DNA of 64,000 nucleotides from JADLHS01 sp049840435 (GTDB taxonomy: Bacteria > Verrucomicrobiota > Verrucomicrobiia > Limisphaerales > JADLHS01): the NCBI GenBank assembly GCA_049840435.1, contig JASGKY010000042.1, forward strand, positions 62,001 to 126,000, written 5' to 3'. Under the pieces are notes generated by a model. The model ran no database searches. It had not been told where the DNA came from and saw only the letters and a program-made list of their open reading frames with translations. Shown one piece after another: positions 59,169 to 64,000 of this stretch; within the stretch, counting starts at the first letter, position 1; every line of letters starts with the position of its first letter. A program made the translations under genes and the position numbers.

Positions 59169-60045
59169 ATGAAGATAATTGAAGCGAGATGTTCTTGGCG
59201 CGCGGTGTGTTTCCGTCGCGCCGCCTTTACGTTGATCGAACTGTTGGTGGTCATCGCCATCATCGCCATTCTGGCAGCCATGTTGTTGCCGGCGCTGGCC
59301 AAGGCTAAAAGAAAGGCGCAAGGCATCGCATGCATCAACAATCTGAAACAACTCACCCTGGCGGCAGTCACGTATTCGACTGATTACGCGGATGCGATTG
59401 TGCCAAATGGAGGCGCGACTTTTGGTTCGTGGGTGCCCCGGTGGTTCAGCGGCGTATGATGTATCCATCTTACCTGGCGCGACGAATATCGCACTGCTCG
59501 AGCAGGCGGCGCTATTTCCGTACAACAAGTCGGTCGGGATCTACCGATGTGCTGCGGATCAGGATATCATCCCCGGTGCGGGGCGACCGCGGGTGCGGAA
59601 CTATTCGCTCAATGGGATGATGGGAGACAATCTGGGGTTTGGTGGAGATGTGCATCCAGGCATTCCAGAGAACAAAAAGTTTTCCCAGATCCGATCGCCA
59701 GGCGCATCGGCTGCATCCTTCTTCATCGAAGAGCAATCAAGTGCCTCGCCGTCCACAACGAAGACAAGCATTGACGATGGCTTTTTTGCCGTGGATTCAG
59801 GCGGAGCGGGTTCGAAGACTGCGGCTAACAGTCAAGTGTGGCGCAACGTTCCGTCCAGCCGGCATGGGAATTTTACGCAGATGTCCTTTGCTGACGGGCA
59901 CGCAGGCATCCTCAAGTGGACGTTGCCGAGCACCCAAAATCTTCAAGGACTCGAAGCTAACTCGAGCGTCATCAACAATGCGGACAAGAAACAGTTATGG
60001 CTGACCACTTATGCTTCCGGCTCCGTTCCCGGGGTTGCATGGTAA
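59169..60045 (+). CDS. Pseudopilin-like protein with H-X9-DG motif, one frameshift
   Basis: A protein of about 292 residues from ATG 59169. The N-terminus carries the prepilin methylation segment AAFTLIELLVVIAIIAILAA with the conserved Glu, although Ala replaces the usual Gly before Phe. CINNLKQLTLAAVTYSTDYAD follows. The frame shifts near 59435, and the rest includes NYSLNGMMGDN and the C-terminal motif H-GNFTQMSFA-DGH, the H-X9-DG signature of a large Verrucomicrobia/Planctomycetes pseudopilin family (DUF1559-like). It lies just upstream of the rhamnosidases and may be part of a secretion or glycan-binding surface structure. Confidence 0.85.
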
Positions 60046-60097
60046 GCTTTGCTTCATCCTTTCAACAAAGAAAGCCCCTGTCCCGCTAGATCTCATC

Positions 60098-63043
60098 ATG
60101 AAACGACTAACACATATTCTCGTCCTAGGCCTCGCGCTCCTCACTGAAGTCTGCTTTGCAGATGTCGAACCCAAAAACCTCCGCTGCGAGTATCTGGTTA
60201 ATCCGCTCGGAATTGATTCCACGCAGCCGCGTTTGAGTTGGATTCTCGATTCTGATCGTCGCAGTGAAAAGCAGACGGCGTATCAAGTTCTCGTCGCGTC
60301 CACACCGAAGCTGCTCCAGCAGGAGCGGGGCGATCTGTGGGACAGCGGCAAAGTTGCCTCGGACGAAACTACACACGTTGTTTACGCAGGCCAGCCGCTG
60401 GCTTCCCGGCAGAGTTGCTTCTGGAAAGTGCGCGCGTGGGATCGCGACGGCAAACCTGGCGCGTGGAGTCCGGTTGCTCAATGGCACATGGGCCTGCTCC
60501 AGCCGACTGACTGGACCGCGAAATGGATTGTCGCGGAAGCGCCGCCGACACTGACGCTGGGTGATCTGGTGATTCGCAAGGCAACCTACGAAGCCATTGA
60601 AAAAGCCGGCGAGTTGGACGTGACCGCGGCACTGACGGCTTTGGTGAAAGACAATCGGCTCAGCGTGGAAGTCAATAACAAGAGTCTCGGCGGTGATCCC
60701 GCGCAGCACGTGGTCAAGCGCTTGCGCGTGGAATACGAACTGGGCGGAAAATCGTTTTCCCGAGTAGTGGACGAGCACCAGACCTTGTCCATTCCCGAAA
60801 AATCTGTCGGGGTGCGCTATCTGCGGAAACCGTTTCAACTGAAATCGCCCGTGCAACGCGCGGTGTTGTATGTCACGGCCTTGGGGCTCTACGAAATTCA
60901 ACTCAACGGCCAGCGCGTGGGCGATCATGTACTCGCACCGGACTGGACCGATTATCGGAAACGCGTGCGGTATCAAGCCTACGATGTCACCGCGCTGCTC
61001 AAGCGAGGTGATAACGCCATTGGCGCGTTGACTGCCAACGGCTGGTACAGCGGCCGCATCGGCAACGGCGCGAAACAGTTCTTTGGCAAAGTGCCGGCGT
61101 TGCTCACGCAACTGGAAGTCACCTATGCGGATGGTCGCACGGAAACAATCGGCTCTGACAATTCGTGGAACACACATACCGGGCCAATCGTCTCGACGGA
61201 TTTTATGTGGGGCGAAACCTACGATGCGCGACTGGAGATCAAGGGTTGGAGCAAGGCGGGATTGGATGAGAGCGGATGGATTCCAGCCGTCGTGCGTGAT
61301 GAATCGGCACGCACGCTCGAAGCGCAAGTCATGGAGCCGGTGCGGAAGATCGTGGAATTGAAGGCCAAGAAAGTTACCGAGCCAAAGCCCGGCCAGTGGG
61401 TGTTCGATCTCGGGCAAAACATGGTGGGCGTCGTGCGATTGAAAATTTCCGCACCGGCGGGGACGGAAATCACCCTGCGTCATGCCGAGATGCTGAACCC
61501 GGACGGCACAGTTTACGTCACCAACCTGCGCGGCGCGCCCTCGGTGGATCATTACATCTGCAAAGGCGACGGTGTCGAAACTTGGCAGCCAACATTCACC
61601 TTCCATGGCTTCCGATATGTGGAGGTCATTGGTCTGCCTAAGCTGCCGAAAGCTGACGCCGTCACTGGCATTGTCATCGCCTCGGACACAACTCAAACGG
61701 GCGAGTTCTCCTGTTCCGATCCGCGAATCAATCAGCTTCAAGCCAACATTCAGTGGGGGCAACGTGGCAACTACGTCAGCGTGCCAACTGATTGTCCGCA
61801 ACGCGACGAGCGGTTGGGGTGGATGGGCGATGCGCAGGTATTCATTCGCACGGCAACCTACAACGCAGATGTGGCCGCCTTCTTCACCAAGTGGCTCGTG
61901 GACGTGGACGACGGGCAATCGCCCGAAGGCTCGTTTGCCGACGTGAATCCAAACACCATGAACTGCTACAGCGTGCCCGCCTGGGGCGACGCGGGCGTAA
62001 TCTGTCCGTGGACGATTTACGAAGTCTATGGCGACAAACGCGTGTTGGAGCGCCATCTGCCGGCGATGATCAAGTGGGTGGAATTCCTGCGCGTCCACAG
62101 CACAAATCTCATCCGCGACAAAGATCGCGGGAACGATTACGGCGACTGGCTTTCCATCAACGCCGATACGCCCAAGGATTTGATCGGCACGGCGTATTTC
62201 GCCTATTCGACTCATCTGGTGGCCAAGTCTTGTCGTGTGCTGGGTCGTGAGGCTGACGCGAAGAAATACGAACAATTGTTCGCCGACATTAAAAAGGCGT
62301 TCAACGAAAAATATGTTGCGGCGGACGGACGCATCCACGGCAACACGCAGTGCGCCTATCTCATGGCGCTGAAGTTTGAATTGCTGCCGGACGAAATGCG
62401 CGAGAGAGCCGCCGCGCATCTTGCGGCTGACATCAAAGCCAAAGGCAATCACCTCTCCACAGGATTCGTTGGCGTGAGTTACCTGCTGCCGGTTTTGACC
62501 GAAGCGGGCCAGGCCGACTTGGCCTATCAACTGTTGCTTCAAGACACATTCCCCTCGTGGCTGTTTTCCGTAAAACACGGCGCGACCACGATCTGGGAGC
62601 GTTGGGACGGCTGGACGCCCGAGAAAGGATTCCAAGACCCCGGCATGAATTCCTTCAACCACTACTCGCTCGGTTCGTGCGGGGAATATCTGTTTGGTGG
62701 CGTAGGCGGCATTCGTCCGGCCAGTCCGGGCTTCAAGACCATTCGCATTGAACCTGTCATCCGCGACGGCTTGGCTTGGGCGAAGGCGAGTTACAACTCG
62801 ATCAACGGAAAAATTGCGACGGCTTGGAAACGCGACGGTGAGCGATTGACGTTAGATGTGACCATCCCTGCGAACACTACTGCGACCGTTCACGTGCCAG
62901 CCCGTGATGTGACCGACGTCCGCGAGAAAGGCAAACCCATCGCTCAAACTGATGGCGTGAAGTTCCTTCAGATGGAAAACGGAAACGCAGTGCTGGCAGT
63001 CGGCTCAGGCAAATATCAGTTCGTTTCCCAACCTAGTCTGTGA
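60098..63043 (+). CDS. Alpha-L-rhamnosidase (GH78)
   Basis: A 981-residue exported glycoside hydrolase that releases terminal L-rhamnose from plant or microbial glycans. ATG 60098 begins a signal peptide (LTHILVLGLALLTEVCFA). Domain order: N-terminal fibronectin-like domain (PKNLRCEYLVNPLGID, RLSWIL); a Bac_rhamnosid_N beta-sandwich (about 265-440; YVTALGLYEIQLNGQRVGDH, ALTANGWYSGRIG); a concanavalin-like domain; the six-hairpin catalytic barrel with DCPQRDERLGWMGDAQ near 565-580 and TTIWERWDGWTPEKG near 830; and a C-terminal beta domain. Near residues 150-215 lies an unusual insertion. The frame is intact, and a second rhamnosidase gene follows at once. Confidence 0.95.
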   Translation: MKRLTHILVLGLALLTEVCFADVEPKNLRCEYLVNPLGIDSTQPRLSWILDSDRRSEKQTAYQVLVASTPKLLQQERGDLWDSGKVASDETTHVVYAGQPLASRQSCFWKVRAWDRDGKPGAWSPVAQWHMGLLQPTDWTAKWIVAEAPPTLTLGDLVIRKATYEAIEKAGELDVTAALTALVKDNRLSVEVNNKSLGGDPAQHVVKRLRVEYELGGKSFSRVVDEHQTLSIPEKSVGVRYLRKPFQLKSPVQRAVLYVTALGLYEIQLNGQRVGDHVLAPDWTDYRKRVRYQAYDVTALLKRGDNAIGALTANGWYSGRIGNGAKQFFGKVPALLTQLEVTYADGRTETIGSDNSWNTHTGPIVSTDFMWGETYDARLEIKGWSKAGLDESGWIPAVVRDESARTLEAQVMEPVRKIVELKAKKVTEPKPGQWVFDLGQNMVGVVRLKISAPAGTEITLRHAEMLNPDGTVYVTNLRGAPSVDHYICKGDGVETWQPTFTFHGFRYVEVIGLPKLPKADAVTGIVIASDTTQTGEFSCSDPRINQLQANIQWGQRGNYVSVPTDCPQRDERLGWMGDAQVFIRTATYNADVAAFFTKWLVDVDDGQSPEGSFADVNPNTMNCYSVPAWGDAGVICPWTIYEVYGDKRVLERHLPAMIKWVEFLRVHSTNLIRDKDRGNDYGDWLSINADTPKDLIGTAYFAYSTHLVAKSCRVLGREADAKKYEQLFADIKKAFNEKYVAADGRIHGNTQCAYLMALKFELLPDEMRERAAAHLAADIKAKGNHLSTGFVGVSYLLPVLTEAGQADLAYQLLLQDTFPSWLFSVKHGATTIWERWDGWTPEKGFQDPGMNSFNHYSLGSCGEYLFGGVGGIRPASPGFKTIRIEPVIRDGLAWAKASYNSINGKIATAWKRDGERLTLDVTIPANTTATVHVPARDVTDVREKGKPIAQTDGVKFLQMENGNAVLAVGSGKYQFVSQPSL

Positions 63044-63068
63044 GCTGATCAAGTCGCTTAAGAAATTC

Positions 63069-64000
63069 ATGCATCAAACGAAAAAAGTGTTTGGCCCGGT
63101 CGCCGCCGGGCTGTTGCTGTTGACTTCACCCATCGCAAATGGGGCATTGCTGCCGGTAGATTTGCGTTGCGAGCAACGGGTAAATCCGCTGGGGATTGGT
63201 GACGTTTTGCCGCGACTTGCTTGGCGGGTGGCAAGCACCAGTCCGGAAACGTTGCGTGGTGAGACACAAAGCGCTTACCAAATTCGTGTCGGCACAGCCG
63301 CTGGTCTGGCGGATGTTTGGGACAGCGGTAAGGTAGCGAGTGCAGCGACCGTAGACATTGGGTATGGCGGACTGCCGTTGACGAGCGGTAAGAAATACTT
63401 TTGGCAAGTGCGCGTTTATGACGGCGACGACAATGTTTCGGGCTGGAGCACCAACGGCATCTGGTCCATGGGCTTGCTTTCAACCAATGACTGGGTGGCG
63501 CAATGGATCGGCTACGACGCAGCCTACAATCTCTCGGCACAGGAAATTAGCGCGAACTCCTTATTCAACACCTCAGGACTAAGTTGGGTCAGCGCCCAAG
63601 GCCAATCGGCCCAGAGCGGAATTCATCAATCCATCTTGCGGAAGAGAATCCTGCTGCCGGGCGGGGCCATTACCAATGCGGTGATGACCTTGCACGCAGA
63701 CAACCGTTGTCACGTGTATGTGAACGGCCAGTTGCTGACCAACTCCGCCCTGCGTTGGGAGGCCACCGCGCGCATCAACGTGACTCCGTGGTTGCAAAGC
63801 GGTGGCACCAACGTGGTGGTTTTGGCGGCAACGAGTGATGATGCGCAACGACCGGCGACCGCCATTGGACGGCTGGTGGTTCAATACAATTCCGGCAGCG
63901 TGACCACCGTGCCAGTGGATACTTCGTGGAAAGCGGCAGCCTGGCCGACGGGCAACTGGACCACAACCAACTATGATGATTCGTCGTGGGGGACACCGGC
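63069..64000 (+). CDS. Second alpha-L-rhamnosidase (GH78), cut by window end
   Basis: An open frame from ATG 63069 to the window edge (310 residues seen). A signal peptide (VAAGLLLLTSPIANG) is followed by the same N-terminal fibronectin-like domain as the previous gene (VDLRCEQRVNPLGI, PRLAWRV, DVWDSGKV, YFWQVRVYD). Then comes the start of a beta-sandwich with AVMTLHADNRCHVYVNGQLL, which recalls the sensor part of the 53221 kinase. The catalytic barrel lies beyond the window. It begins 25 bases after the first rhamnosidase, so they are a tandem operon of paralogues with different middle domains. Confidence 0.88.
   Translation, partial: MHQTKKVFGPVAAGLLLLTSPIANGALLPVDLRCEQRVNPLGIGDVLPRLAWRVASTSPETLRGETQSAYQIRVGTAAGLADVWDSGKVASAATVDIGYGGLPLTSGKKYFWQVRVYDGDDNVSGWSTNGIWSMGLLSTNDWVAQWIGYDAAYNLSAQEISANSLFNTSGLSWVSAQGQSAQSGIHQSILRKRILLPGGAITNAVMTLHADNRCHVYVNGQLLTNSALRWEATARINVTPWLQSGGTNVVVLAATSDDAQRPATAIGRLVVQYNSGSVTTVPVDTSWKAAAWPTGNWTTTNYDDSSWGTP

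Noticed and set aside
60125..62662. An 845-residue minus-strand open frame
   Set aside because: It is antisense to the intact GH78 gene and shows no family motifs.
1..64000. CRISPR arrays, insertion sequences or prophage genes
   Set aside because: No regularly spaced repeats, transposase, integrase or phage structural genes were recognised in any frame.

Overview
The window looks like a chromosome segment of a GC-rich Verrucomicrobiota bacterium, most likely of the Pedosphaera/Limisphaerales type. Support comes from two PEP-CTERM proteins, a pseudopilin with an H-X9-DG motif, lamin-tail/CotH surface proteins, GH78 rhamnosidases, DUF6600-type envelope proteins and 'AAGCTCCA' intergenic palindromes. 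This is inference from gene content; no rRNA gene lies in the window. Many conserved genes carry single-base frameshifts and one has an in-frame stop, so the sequence is probably a draft or metagenome assembly with local errors. The errors are densest at 16.9-19.5 kb.

Layout: 0.3-4.7 kb holds a CHASE/multi-PAS histidine kinase and its NarL-type regulator. 5-8.7 kb holds a Kef-type antiporter, a fatty acid desaturase and a cyclic-nucleotide-domain histidine kinase. 8.8-15.3 kb holds an NtrB/NtrC-like pair flanked on both sides by sigma-54-like promoters that point at small envelope genes; this is a candidate local envelope-stress circuit. 15.5-20.3 kb holds a PEP-CTERM protein, frameshifted cytochrome bd genes (cydAB), tadA and a Nudix hydrolase. 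20.6-26.7 kb holds EamA and MATE transporters, a second PEP-CTERM protein, PTS enzyme I and trpF.

26.8-36.7 kb is an accessory surface region: a large CotH/lamin-tail protein, a three-gene set with a protein resembling the PgpH (7TMR-HDED) sensor domain, a TPR protein, and an ECF sigma factor paired with an anti-sigma/pilin-like/vWA fusion. 36.8-43.5 kb reads as one minus-strand operon, pgk-tpiA-secG-oppA-unknown-oppB-oppC, with no transporter ATPase gene. 43.8-52.2 kb is mostly housekeeping: leuB, a Ycf46-like AAA ATPase, mntR-like, glnD, an MFS transporter, fabI and tRNA-Leu(CAG). 52.5-64 kb looks like a sugar sensing and degradation locus: a two-component system whose kinase has a carbohydrate-binding-like sensor, a giant repeat protein, a pseudopilin-like protein and two tandem alpha-L-rhamnosidases, the last cut by the window end.

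The most interesting candidates are the sigma-54/NtrBC envelope circuit, the ECF plus anti-sigma/pilin/vWA fusion, the PgpH-sensor-like protein without an HD domain, the intrinsic terminator directly before the EamA start codon, and the repeat protein beside the rhamnosidase genes.
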